Shown: one piece after another, positions 52,430 to 59,964 of the stretch
Position numbering within the stretch: the first letter of the stretch is position 1
How the letters are laid out: the number at the start of each line of letters is the position of its first letter
Source: Sulfuricella sp.
GTDB lineage: Bacteria > Pseudomonadota > Gammaproteobacteria > Burkholderiales > Sulfuricellaceae
Assembly (NCBI GenBank): GCA_023266195.1
Contig: JAHFRP010000006.1
Location: forward strand, 1-64,000
DNA length: 64,000 bases
Direction of reading: 5' to 3'
Made by a program: the position numbers and the translations under genes
The notes under the pieces: model-generated
The model's input: the letters and a program-made list of their open reading frames with translations, nothing else
What the model was told of the DNA's origin: nothing
The model's database searches: none

Positions 52430-54202
52430 ATGCACACAGAAAGCTTCATCGCGGGCAAGGACGCCTCGCTCGAATCGTCCATCGGCGCCATGCAATCCCG
52501 GCTGGCCGCGCTCGGTTTCCACGTCGAGGAACGCTCCTGGCTGAACCCGGTGGAGGGCGTCTGGTCGGTGCACATCCGCGAGCGCGACTGCCCGCTGCTG
52601 TTCACCAACGGCAAGGGCGCGTCCCGGCCGGCGGCGCTGGCGAGCGCGCTGGGCGAGTTTTTCGAGCGCCTGTCCTGCAATTATTTCTGGTCGCATTATT
52701 ACCTGGGCGGGGCAACCGCCCTGCGCGGCTTCGCGCATTACCCACAGGAACGCTGGTTCAGGCCGGGCGACGACGGCGAGTGGCCACGCGAATTGCTCAC
52801 GCCCGAGCTGCGCGAGTTCTACAACCCGGAAGGCGGCATCGCGGCCGCCGCGCTGGTCGATCTCAACTCGGGCGACGCCGAACGCGGCATCTGCGCGCTG
52901 CCCTATGTCCGCGTCCGCGACGGCGCCGAGGTCTGGTTCCCGGTCAACATCGTCGGCAACCTTTACGTCAGCAACGGCATGGCGGCGGGCAACACCCCCG
53001 CCGAAGCGCGCACCCAGGCGCTGTCGGAAATCCTGGAGCGCCACGTCAAGTTCCGCGTCATCGGCGAGGGGTTGTGCCTGCCGGATGTGCCTGACGAGGT
53101 GATCGCCCGCTATCCGCGCATCGCCGAGGGCGTGCGCGCCCTGCGCGCGGCCGGCTTCGGCATCCTGGTCAAGGATGCTTCGCTCGGCGGCGAATACCCG
53201 GTGATGAACGTGACCCTGCTCAACCCCCGCGACCAGGGCTGCTTCGCCAGCTTCGGCGCCCATCCGCGCTTCGAGATCGCGCTGGAGCGCGCTCTCACCG
53301 AGCTGCTGCAGGGCCGGGCGCTGGATGCGCTCTCCGGCTTCCCCGAGCCGGGCTTCGACCTGGACGAAATCGCGAGCGCACCGAACCTTGAAATCCACTT
53401 CGTCGATTCCAGCGGCACCCTGAGCTGGCGCTTCCTCGGCGACACGCCCGATTTCGCTTTCCGCGACTGGAATTTCAGCAACACCACGGCGGAAGACTAC
53501 GCCTGGCTGGTCGAGCGCATCCACGCCGACCAGTGCGACATCTACATCGCCGACCATACCCACCTCGGCGTCTACGCCTGCCGCGTGCTGGTGCCCGGCA
53601 TGTCGGAGATTTACCCGGTGGACGACCTCGAATGGGAAAACAACAGCGTCGGCAACGCCGTGCGCCCCGCCATCCTGCGCCTGCCGGAGCTGGACGACGA
53701 CGAATGCGCCGACCTGCTCGACACCCTGAACGAACTCGGCCTCGACGACCAGCGCCCGGTCGCCGCGCTGATCGGCCTCGCGCCGGACGCCGGCTCGATC
53801 TGGCAGGATCTGCGCGTGGGCGAGCTGAAAACCCTGCTGGCGCTGGCCATCGGCGACACCGAAGCGATCCGCGAGGGCTGCGACTGGATCCGCCATTTCG
53901 AGCAACTGAACGAGCAGCGCCGCAACGTCTACCGCTGCATCGGCAGCCTGCTCCACATGGAGAATGCCGCAACCTATGGCGCAGCCCTGCGCCACCTCTA
54001 CGGCGCGGATACGCTGCGGCAGGCACAAGCCCTGCTGAATGGAGAGCGGCGCTTCTTCGGCCTGGATGCGCCGGGAGCGGCGCTTGACGGCTGCGACATG
54101 CACCGGCATTTGCTGGAGGCTTACGGCAAATTGCATCGGAACGACATTCCTACGAGCCATGGCATGTCCAACACTGAGAATATAACTGGAGATATCCCGT
54201 GA
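52430..54202 (+). CDS. ycaO: YcaO family protein (E. coli YcaO type)
   Basis: A 590-residue protein starting MHTESFIAGKDASLESSIG. YcaO enzymes use ATP to activate peptide amide oxygens; E. coli YcaO is linked to RimO-dependent methylthiolation of ribosomal protein S12. ATP/Mg motifs are seen as ASALGEFFERLSC, QALSEILERHVKF and EIALERALTELLQGR. The C-terminal third (about 430–590) is the TPR-like extension of the E. coli type. No cyclodehydratase partner or precursor peptide is nearby, which argues against a natural-product cluster. It overlaps the yehS-like gene by four bases. Confidence 0.9.
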   Translation: MHTESFIAGKDASLESSIGAMQSRLAALGFHVEERSWLNPVEGVWSVHIRERDCPLLFTNGKGASRPAALASALGEFFERLSCNYFWSHYYLGGATALRGFAHYPQERWFRPGDDGEWPRELLTPELREFYNPEGGIAAAALVDLNSGDAERGICALPYVRVRDGAEVWFPVNIVGNLYVSNGMAAGNTPAEARTQALSEILERHVKFRVIGEGLCLPDVPDEVIARYPRIAEGVRALRAAGFGILVKDASLGGEYPVMNVTLLNPRDQGCFASFGAHPRFEIALERALTELLQGRALDALSGFPEPGFDLDEIASAPNLEIHFVDSSGTLSWRFLGDTPDFAFRDWNFSNTTAEDYAWLVERIHADQCDIYIADHTHLGVYACRVLVPGMSEIYPVDDLEWENNSVGNAVRPAILRLPELDDDECADLLDTLNELGLDDQRPVAALIGLAPDAGSIWQDLRVGELKTLLALAIGDTEAIREGCDWIRHFEQLNEQRRNVYRCIGSLLHMENAATYGAALRHLYGADTLRQAQALLNGERRFFGLDAPGAALDGCDMHRHLLEAYGKLHRNDIPTSHGMSNTENITGDIP

Positions 54203-54666
54203 ACAACAACGACGTGTTACGCAGTATCCGCTACGCGCTGGACCTGAGCGAACCGGCCATCGCAGACATGATCAAGTCATCCGGACTTGAGATCGACCGC
54301 CCGGCCGCGGCCGCTCTGCTGAAGAAGGAAGACGAAGAAGGCTATGTCGAGTGCCGCGACGAAATCCTGTCGGCCTTCCTGGACGGGTTGATCGTCAAGA
54401 AAAGAGGCCAGATCGAGCCCAAGCCGGAACAGGCGAATAAACCGAGCGCACGCCTCAACAACAACACCATCCTGAAAAAACTCCGGATCGCGTTCGAACT
54501 GAAAGAAGATGACGTACACGGGATTCTGGAGCAGGCAGGCTTCGCCCTATCCAAGCCCGAGTTGAACGCCCTGTTCAGAAAAAAAGGCCACAAGAACTAC
54601 CGGGAATGCGGCGACCAGATCCTGCGGAATTTCCTGAAGGGAATTACGTTGCGCTATCGAAGTTAG
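54199..54666 (+). CDS. yehS: DUF1456 (YehS-like) protein
   Basis: A 155-residue protein with two tandem DUF1456 repeats: NNNDVLRSIRYALDLSEPAIADMIKSSGLEI and NNNTILKKLRIAFELKEDDVHGILEQAGFAL. The length equals E. coli YehS. It starts at a GTG that overlaps the ycaO stop (GTGA), so the two are co-translated; function unknown. Its stop codon lies at the edge of a palindromic repeat element. Confidence 0.88.
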   Translation: MNNNDVLRSIRYALDLSEPAIADMIKSSGLEIDRPAAAALLKKEDEEGYVECRDEILSAFLDGLIVKKRGQIEPKPEQANKPSARLNNNTILKKLRIAFELKEDDVHGILEQAGFALSKPELNALFRKKGHKNYRECGDQILRNFLKGITLRYRS

Positions 54667-54833
54667 CCAGGAATAAGCGTTCAGCCACAGAGAACACAGA
54701 GTTCACAGAGGAACAACAAGGGGTTACCGGCCTAACCTTTCTCACCCATCAGGTGAATGTAAAAATGTCCAAAACCCGCTTTATCTCTGTGTTCTCTGTG
54801 ATCTCTGTGGCTTGATCTGAGGTTTTAAGTGTT
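54662..54833 (-). repeat. Palindromic CCACAGAGAACACAGAG element, copy 2 (inverted)
   Basis: Begins at the yehS stop with TTAGCCAGGAATAAGCG, then AGCCACAGAGAACACAGAG, and ends CTCTGTGATCTCTGTGGCTT plus GAGGTTTTAAG. It aligns with the reverse complement of 51335–51513. The pair flanks the DUF3365–ycaO–yehS block in inverted orientation. Confidence 0.7.
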
Positions 54834-54890
54834 AAATGACGGTTGCCGATGCCTTATAATGCGTGACCCAAACTTTACCGGAACGCCATC

Positions 54891-55232
54891 ATGACCACTA
54901 CGATCCCCGCCTGCCCCCAGTGCACCCTGGAGAACTCCTACCCGGACGGCGACAACTACGTTTGCGCCGACTGCGGCTACGAATGGCCGATGAAGGCGGA
55001 GGACGCGGGCGACGAGGACGGGAAGGTGATCAAGGATGCCAACGGCAATGTGCTGGCCGACGGCGACTCGGTGGTGCTGATCAAGGACCTGAAGGTCAAG
55101 GGATCGTCCATCACGCTCAAGATGGGCACCAAGGTCAAGAGCATCCGCCTGGCCGGCGGCGACCACGAAGTGGATTGCAGGATGGACGCCGGCAATTTCA
55201 TGCTGAAGGCCTGCTATCTGAGGAAGGGCTGA
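54891..55232 (+). CDS. PhnA/YjdM family zinc-ribbon protein
   Basis: A 113-residue protein with an N-terminal zinc ribbon (CPQC at about residues 8–11, CADCGYEW at about 24–31) and a PhnA C-terminal domain (VLADGDSVVLIKDLKVKGSS, MGTKVKSIRLAGGDHEVDC). Despite the PhnA name, this family (YjdM) is not known to break phosphonates. Its 3' end overlaps the convergent MFS gene by 35 bases. Confidence 0.9.
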   Translation: MTTTIPACPQCTLENSYPDGDNYVCADCGYEWPMKAEDAGDEDGKVIKDANGNVLADGDSVVLIKDLKVKGSSITLKMGTKVKSIRLAGGDHEVDCRMDAGNFMLKACYLRKG

Positions 55233-56427
55233 GGGTCTGCTCTTCCGGCGGCTTGACGCCACGGAACGAGCGATACAGCAGCACATCGTAGGCGATCTTC
55301 ATCCCCGCGCCGATGACCAGCGGCGTACCCAGGGATAAATACTGCATCAGCAGACCGGCGAGGGAAGGGGCGACCGCCCAGCCGCCGAGCCGTACCAGGT
55401 GGGTGATGCCGGAGGCGAAAGTGCGCTCCTCCGGCCGCACCACCGCCATCACATAGGACTGGCGAGTCGGCACGTCCATTTCCACCAGTCCCTCGCGCAG
55501 CAGGAACAGCACCGCCGCCGCCCAGAAATTCGGGGCGAAGGCGACTGTCATCAACAGCAGGCTGGACGGGATGTGCGTGAACACCATGGTGTTGACCAGC
55601 CCGATTCGGCGGGCCAGCCAGGCGGCGCCGAGGTGCGAGACCGCGTTCATGCTGCGCGCACCGAGGAACAGCAAGGCAATCGCCGATTCGGACACGCCGA
55701 AGCGCTGATAGAAAAAATACGACAAGAGCGCGGCGCCGAGAAAACCACCGGCCACGCTGTCCAGACCGAACAGCAACGAAACGCGCGTGAGCACCTTGCG
55801 GCTGTGCGGGGAGACCACCAGCCGTGGCTGCTCGCGCGGCCCATCCACCTGGGGCGACAGGCGCAGGTAAAGCACGGCGGTGGCGAACAGCAGCAGGGCG
55901 TACAGCATCACCGCGACCTGGAACGACGCCGTGTCGCCGATTCCCGCCGCGCGCAGCACGGCGGGCAGCGCCGCCAGCAAGGCGCCCACACCATGCCCGA
56001 CATCCTGCAGCACGTTGTACCAAGCGAAAACGCGGGTGCGTTCCTCGGGCCGGGCGGTGGCCGGCATGATCGCCTGCTCCAGCACCAGCGCCGCACCGCG
56101 GTCGCGTCCCATGCCGTTGAGCATGCCGATAAAGGCGGCGCATCCCACCGCCAACGGGCTGGAAACCAAGGCCGCCACCGCACCGCCCAACGCACTCAAC
56201 AGCCCCAGCCAGAACAGCAGGCGGCGCCGACCCAGCCGGTCGCCGGCGAAAGTCACCAGCAAGGCGGCCAGCGTCGCGCCCGCCAGCCCGATGCCGATCA
56301 CCACGCCGATCTGCGCCGGCGTGAACGTCATGCGGGCCAGATAGATACCGAGCAGCACGCCCATCATGCCGGTAGCAAGGGCGCGCAGGAAGGCGGCGGT
56401 GTAGAGGAGGCGGCGGTCGGGGGTCAT
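55198..56427 (-). CDS. MFS transporter
   Basis: A 409-residue, 12-helix major facilitator protein from the ATG at 56427 (MTPDRRLLYTAAFLRALATGMMG), with GGA six bases upstream. GDRLGRRRLLFWLGLL is the loop 2–3 MFS signature (motif A). A middle cytoplasmic loop (LSPQVDGPREQPRLVVSPHSRK) divides the halves. The substrate is unknown. The last dozen residues come from the DNA shared with the convergent phnA-like gene. Confidence 0.82.
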   Translation of the reverse strand: MTPDRRLLYTAAFLRALATGMMGVLLGIYLARMTFTPAQIGVVIGIGLAGATLAALLVTFAGDRLGRRRLLFWLGLLSALGGAVAALVSSPLAVGCAAFIGMLNGMGRDRGAALVLEQAIMPATARPEERTRVFAWYNVLQDVGHGVGALLAALPAVLRAAGIGDTASFQVAVMLYALLLFATAVLYLRLSPQVDGPREQPRLVVSPHSRKVLTRVSLLFGLDSVAGGFLGAALLSYFFYQRFGVSESAIALLFLGARSMNAVSHLGAAWLARRIGLVNTMVFTHIPSSLLLMTVAFAPNFWAAAVLFLLREGLVEMDVPTRQSYVMAVVRPEERTFASGITHLVRLGGWAVAPSLAGLLMQYLSLGTPLVIGAGMKIAYDVLLYRSFRGVKPPEEQTLSPSSDSRPSA

Positions 56428-56541
56428 GATTTCCGGACAAACCGCTGCCGCGCCCACGGTTGTGGGTCAGCCCTCATGCTGATATGTTGGGCTGAAGCCA
56501 CCCACCTGGGGATATTGGATAGCCGGGTTAATACGATCAAC

Positions 56542-57003
56542 TCACCCCACCCAATGGCGCGTCAGCTTGCTTATTTTCTGCAGCGGCGTTTCCGCGCACC
56601 AGGCGTAGAGCGCATCGTAGACCACCATGCCGTGCCTGAGCATGACGTGGTCGTCCTCGAAATTGAGCGACAAGCCTTTCGATATCGCCAGCAGCCCGGC
56701 GGCTTCCGGCGCCAGGTCGGGCCTGCCGGTGTCGGCGGCGCGCACGATGCGGGCGAGTTTCGCCAGGGCCGGGCCGGCCAGCCGATACCTGGCGATGAAG
56801 GCGTCGAAGCTGCACTGGTCGCCGTGGTGGCCCAGCTCCGCGCCGGAGACGTCATAGGGAACGGCGCCGGTTTCGGCGGCGATTTTCATCACTTCCCCGC
56901 CCGGCACGTACAGGAACTCCGGTGCTTCGTCGATGAAGCGCGCGATCAGCCAGGGGCAGGCGATACGGTCGATCTTGGGACGTTCGCGGGTGATCCATTT
57001 CAT
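56542..57003 (-). CDS. Stand-alone chromate resistance (ChrB C-terminal-like) domain protein
   Basis: A 153-residue protein from the ATG at 57003 (MKWITRERPKIDRIACPWLIARFID), corresponding to the C-terminal domain of ChrB (PF09828). Relatives of this size accompany chrA. It lacks the ChrB N-terminal region, so it is probably not the regulator. It overlaps the rhodanese gene by four bases. It is the last gene of the chrB–chrA–rhodanese run. Confidence 0.8.
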   Translation of the reverse strand: MKWITRERPKIDRIACPWLIARFIDEAPEFLYVPGGEVMKIAAETGAVPYDVSGAELGHHGDQCSFDAFIARYRLAGPALAKLARIVRAADTGRPDLAPEAAGLLAISKGLSLNFEDDHVMLRHGMVVYDALYAWCAETPLQKISKLTRHWVG

Positions 57004-57320
57004 TTTTGCGTCACCTCGCCGCCCGCCGCCTTCCAGCCTTCGATGCCGCCCTCGATGAAGCGTGCCTTGACACCTTTTTCTTGCAGCGCTTCCACCACGC
57101 TGTTGCTCACCGAGCCGCCGCGCACGCAATAGAGCACCACTTCCCGGTATTTGGGTATCTTATCGGCCCATTCAACCAGCTCATCCGGGTCGCACCAGGT
57201 GGCGCCCAGCATTTTGTCCCTGGAGGCATCGAGATCGCTTTTGCGACGCACGTCGAGCAACGCCACATGCGATGATCTCAGCAGTTTTTTGAGATCGGCG
57301 GGGGAAATCGAGCGGTCCAT
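57000..57320 (-). CDS. Single-domain rhodanese
   Basis: A 106-residue sulfurtransferase-fold protein. The active-site loop CVRGGSVS contains Cys65, and LLDVRRKSDLDASR is the conserved N-terminal motif. It may handle persulfide sulfur or act as a thiol-based redox protein. It lies between chrA and the ChrB-like domain gene with a four-base overlap, so it is probably part of the chromate response. Confidence 0.88.
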   Translation of the reverse strand: MDRSISPADLKKLLRSSHVALLDVRRKSDLDASRDKMLGATWCDPDELVEWADKIPKYREVVLYCVRGGSVSNSVVEALQEKGVKARFIEGGIEGWKAAGGEVTQK

Positions 57321-57330
57321 GGTTGCCTCC

Positions 57331-58689
57331 TTAAAAGATCAGTTTATACGCCAGCCCCGCCACGGCGCAGGCGCCGATCGCCGGCATGATACCGATCTTG
57401 TAGCGGAACAGGGCGATGGCGGCGGCGAGGCCAATTAAAGCGGAAAACCCCTCGAACGAACCGCCAAAGCCCTGCGGCCACAGTACGTGCCAGGCGAAAA
57501 ACACCGCCAGGTTGAGGATCACGCCCACCACGGCGGCGGTGATGCCGGTGAGCGGCGCGGTGAACTTGAGGTTGCCGTGGGTGGCCTCCACCAGCGGGCC
57601 GCCGATCAGGATGAACAGGAACGACGGCAGGAAGGTGAAGAAGGTGGCCACGGTCGCGCCCGCGGCGCCGGCCAGGAGCAGGCCGCCGATGCCGAACAGT
57701 TCGCGGGTATAGCCGCCGACGAAGCCGACGAAAGCCACCACCATGATCAACGGCCCCGGCGTGGTTTCGCCCAGCGCCAGGCCGTCGATCATTTGCAGGC
57801 CGGTCAGCCAGTGAAAATGTTCCACCCCCGCCTGATACACGTAGGGTAAAACCGCATAGGCGCCGCCGAAGGTCACCAGCGCCGCCTTGGTGAACAGCCA
57901 GCCCATCTGCGTCAGCGCGCCGTCCCAGCCGAAAGCGGCGGCCAAGGCGCCGATGACACCGGCCCAGATGCCCAGCCCGACCGCGCTGTAGCCGATCAGC
58001 CGGCCCCAGGAAAAACTCGCGTACGCCGGCGAAGGCGTGTGATCGTCGATCAGCGCCGCACCATAACCCTTGCCCGACGCGCCGTGGCCGCCGCCCACCT
58101 TGAATTTGTCGGGCGCCACCTGACCGCCGACATAGCCGAGGAACGCCGCCACCAGCACGATGGCGGGGAACGGGACATCGAAGGCGAAAATCGCGACGAA
58201 GGCGGCCGCGGCCATGGTCCACAGCAAGCCGTTCTTGAGCGAGCGCGAGCCAATGCGCCAGGCGGCGAACACCACGATGGCGGTCACCGCCGGCTTGATG
58301 CCGTAGAGTATGCCCGCAATCACGGGCACCGTGCCGAAGGCCATGTAAACCCAGGTCAGGCCGATCAGGATGAACAGCGAAGGCAGCACGAACAGCGTGC
58401 CGGCGATGATGCCGCCACCGACGCCGTGCATCAGCCAGCCGATGTAAACCGCAAGCTGGGTAGCTTCCGGCCCCGGCAGCAGCATGCAATAGTTGAGCGC
58501 GTGCAGAAACCGCTTTTCGGAGATCCAGCGGCGTTTCTCCACCAGTTCCTGATGCATCATCGCAATCTGTCCGGCGGGCCCGCCGAAGCTGATGAAACCG
58601 AGCTTGAACCAGTATTTGAAGGCCTCGCCGAAGGATACCGGCTGGGGCGGCTGGCTGATTTCTTCAGCGGTGGCGACGATGGCGGTCAT
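57331..58689 (-). CDS. chrA: Chromate transporter ChrA
   Basis: A 452-residue long-chain CHR protein from the ATG at 58689 (MTAIVATAEEISQPPQPVSFGEAFKYWFKLGFISFGGPAGQ). Two homologous CHR halves are visible, each with an FGG(P/A) motif (FISFGGPAGQI and LVTFGGAYAVLPY) and PGP(E/L) motifs (LLPGPEATQLA and TPGPLIMV). ChrA exports chromate driven by the membrane potential. It follows chrB by 37 bases and precedes the rhodanese by ten. Confidence 0.95.
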   Translation of the reverse strand: MTAIVATAEEISQPPQPVSFGEAFKYWFKLGFISFGGPAGQIAMMHQELVEKRRWISEKRFLHALNYCMLLPGPEATQLAVYIGWLMHGVGGGIIAGTLFVLPSLFILIGLTWVYMAFGTVPVIAGILYGIKPAVTAIVVFAAWRIGSRSLKNGLLWTMAAAAFVAIFAFDVPFPAIVLVAAFLGYVGGQVAPDKFKVGGGHGASGKGYGAALIDDHTPSPAYASFSWGRLIGYSAVGLGIWAGVIGALAAAFGWDGALTQMGWLFTKAALVTFGGAYAVLPYVYQAGVEHFHWLTGLQMIDGLALGETTPGPLIMVVAFVGFVGGYTRELFGIGGLLLAGAAGATVATFFTFLPSFLFILIGGPLVEATHGNLKFTAPLTGITAAVVGVILNLAVFFAWHVLWPQGFGGSFEGFSALIGLAAAIALFRYKIGIMPAIGACAVAGLAYKLIF

Positions 58690-58726
58690 TGCGGGCTCCC
58701 CGAAAAATATTTCGCAATAAACTTGG

Positions 58727-59701
58727 CTAATCCGCCGTTGATGGCTCGGAATAAGCCGCATACAAAGACTCGAACGTGCGCGCCGCTTCGGCCAGCAGCG
58801 CATCGTCGTCAGAACAGCGCTGCCGTGCGCCGCCCAGCACCATTTCCACCCCGGCGGCTTCGGCCACGGCGATGCCGCCGACATCGAGGCTATGCACCAG
58901 CGCCCCCAGCCTTGCCAACGCGGGGTCGGATTCCAGCCCGAAACTCGCCAGCAGCACTTCGAACGTCACCCGCTTGCCGATATGGGTGAATGCGGCGCCG
59001 TCGAAATCGAATCCCAAGGCTTCGGCCGGGCAATCCCGCGGCTGTTCCAGCCAGACGAAGCGCGCCGCCGGGTCGATGAAGCGACGGACCAGCCAGGCGC
59101 TTGCCATGCGGTCTATCCACAGGCGCTTGCGGGTGGCCCATAGGCGGCCCTGATATTCCGCCGCGTCGCGCTGGATGACGCAGCCCGGTCCGGCCTGGGG
59201 CTCGCCGGGCGAAAGGCTGGCGAGGAACATCGATTCCGCCTCAGCCAGCAAGGCGTCGGTCTCCGCCCGGCCCCGGCTCGGAAAGTAATCCAGCGCCGCC
59301 AGCCCTTCCAGGTCGCGCCGCAGCAGCTTGAGCTGGCGCCGCCCGACATTCGGGTCGAGCGCAGCGATTTCCGCCTGGAAGTTGCCGATTCTGGCCGTCA
59401 GCTCGCGGTAGTCCTCGCTGCGGTCGAACAGGCGCCGAAAATCGCCTTTCTCCTCAACGTTGGAATCGACAGCATCCAGCAGGTAAGCGCTTCCGCCGCC
59501 CTGCCGGATTTCCTCGATCTGCATGCGCAACGTCTGGCGCAAGCCGCCCCGATTCGGCAGCAGGTAAACGCCGTCGCGCAGCACGCCGCACCCCAGGCTC
59601 TTCAGGGCGCGCCAGATGCGCATGCGCAGCGCCGGGTTGGAGGCGGGCAAGCTGGCCACCAAAAGCAGCCACGCTTCGGCGGTATTGGTTTTCTCTGTCA
59701 T
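58727..59701 (-). CDS. chrB: Chromate-responsive regulator/resistance protein ChrB
   Basis: A 324-residue protein from the ATG at 59701 (MTEKTNTAEAWLLLVASLPASNP). The N-terminal part (about 15–60, LRMRIWRALKSLGCGVLRDGVYLLP) resembles a winged helix of the ChrB_N type; the C-terminal part (about 185–315, WIDRMASAWLVRRFIDPAARFVWL, FDFDGAAFTHIG) is the chromate-resistance domain. In other bacteria ChrB senses chromate and controls the chr operon. A 40-bp palindrome lies over its start codon, fitting autoregulation. Confidence 0.9.
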   Translation of the reverse strand: MTEKTNTAEAWLLLVASLPASNPALRMRIWRALKSLGCGVLRDGVYLLPNRGGLRQTLRMQIEEIRQGGGSAYLLDAVDSNVEEKGDFRRLFDRSEDYRELTARIGNFQAEIAALDPNVGRRQLKLLRRDLEGLAALDYFPSRGRAETDALLAEAESMFLASLSPGEPQAGPGCVIQRDAAEYQGRLWATRKRLWIDRMASAWLVRRFIDPAARFVWLEQPRDCPAEALGFDFDGAAFTHIGKRVTFEVLLASFGLESDPALARLGALVHSLDVGGIAVAEAAGVEMVLGGARQRCSDDDALLAEAARTFESLYAAYSEPSTAD

Positions 59702-59739
59702 GTTTATATTGTTACATATCATAGTTACAATATAAACAT
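59700..59739. promoter_or_regulatory. 40-bp palindrome over the chrB start, candidate ChrB operator
   Basis: ATGTTTATATTGTTAC (59700–59715) and GTTACAATATAAACAT (59724–59739) are reverse complements at 15 of 16 positions. The left arm contains the chrB start codon. A minus-strand TATGAT with TTAAAA 18 bases upstream is a possible promoter inside and beside the site. A repressor bound here would block both transcription and leader clearance. Confidence 0.7.
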
Positions 59740-59898
59740 CTTTTTAAGATGCGGATGATTTGTGGGTTGCGGGTAACGCGAAAAAGCAGGAAGAAGGGAA
59801 ACGGGAGGGGGAATACCGCCGATCCGAAAGAGTTCCGGAACGGCATGCAGCAAAGGGGATTTTCGGCGCCGGCGCTTTTCGGGGGGCAGTCGCCGAAT

Positions 59899-59955
59899 GC
59901 AGGAGCGGCCTCCTGGCCGCGATTCAACCTGTCGCGGCCAGGAGGCCGCTCCTGC
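59899..59955. repeat. AGGAGCGGCC-family hairpin between chrB and the SulP gene
   Basis: GCAGGAGCGGCCTCCTGGCC plus GCGA (59899–59922) pairs perfectly with 59932–59955 across a 9-base loop. It is a relative of 7301–7354. It lies ten bases past the SulP stop, so it may act as the transporter's 3' end structure. Confidence 0.8.
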
Positions 59956-59964
59956 ACCGGGGAG

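Noticed and set aside
52430-54202. YcaO as part of an azoline peptide (TOMM) cluster
   Set aside because: No dehydrogenase, E1-like partner or small precursor gene is nearby, and the protein has the C-terminal extension of the E. coli YcaO type.
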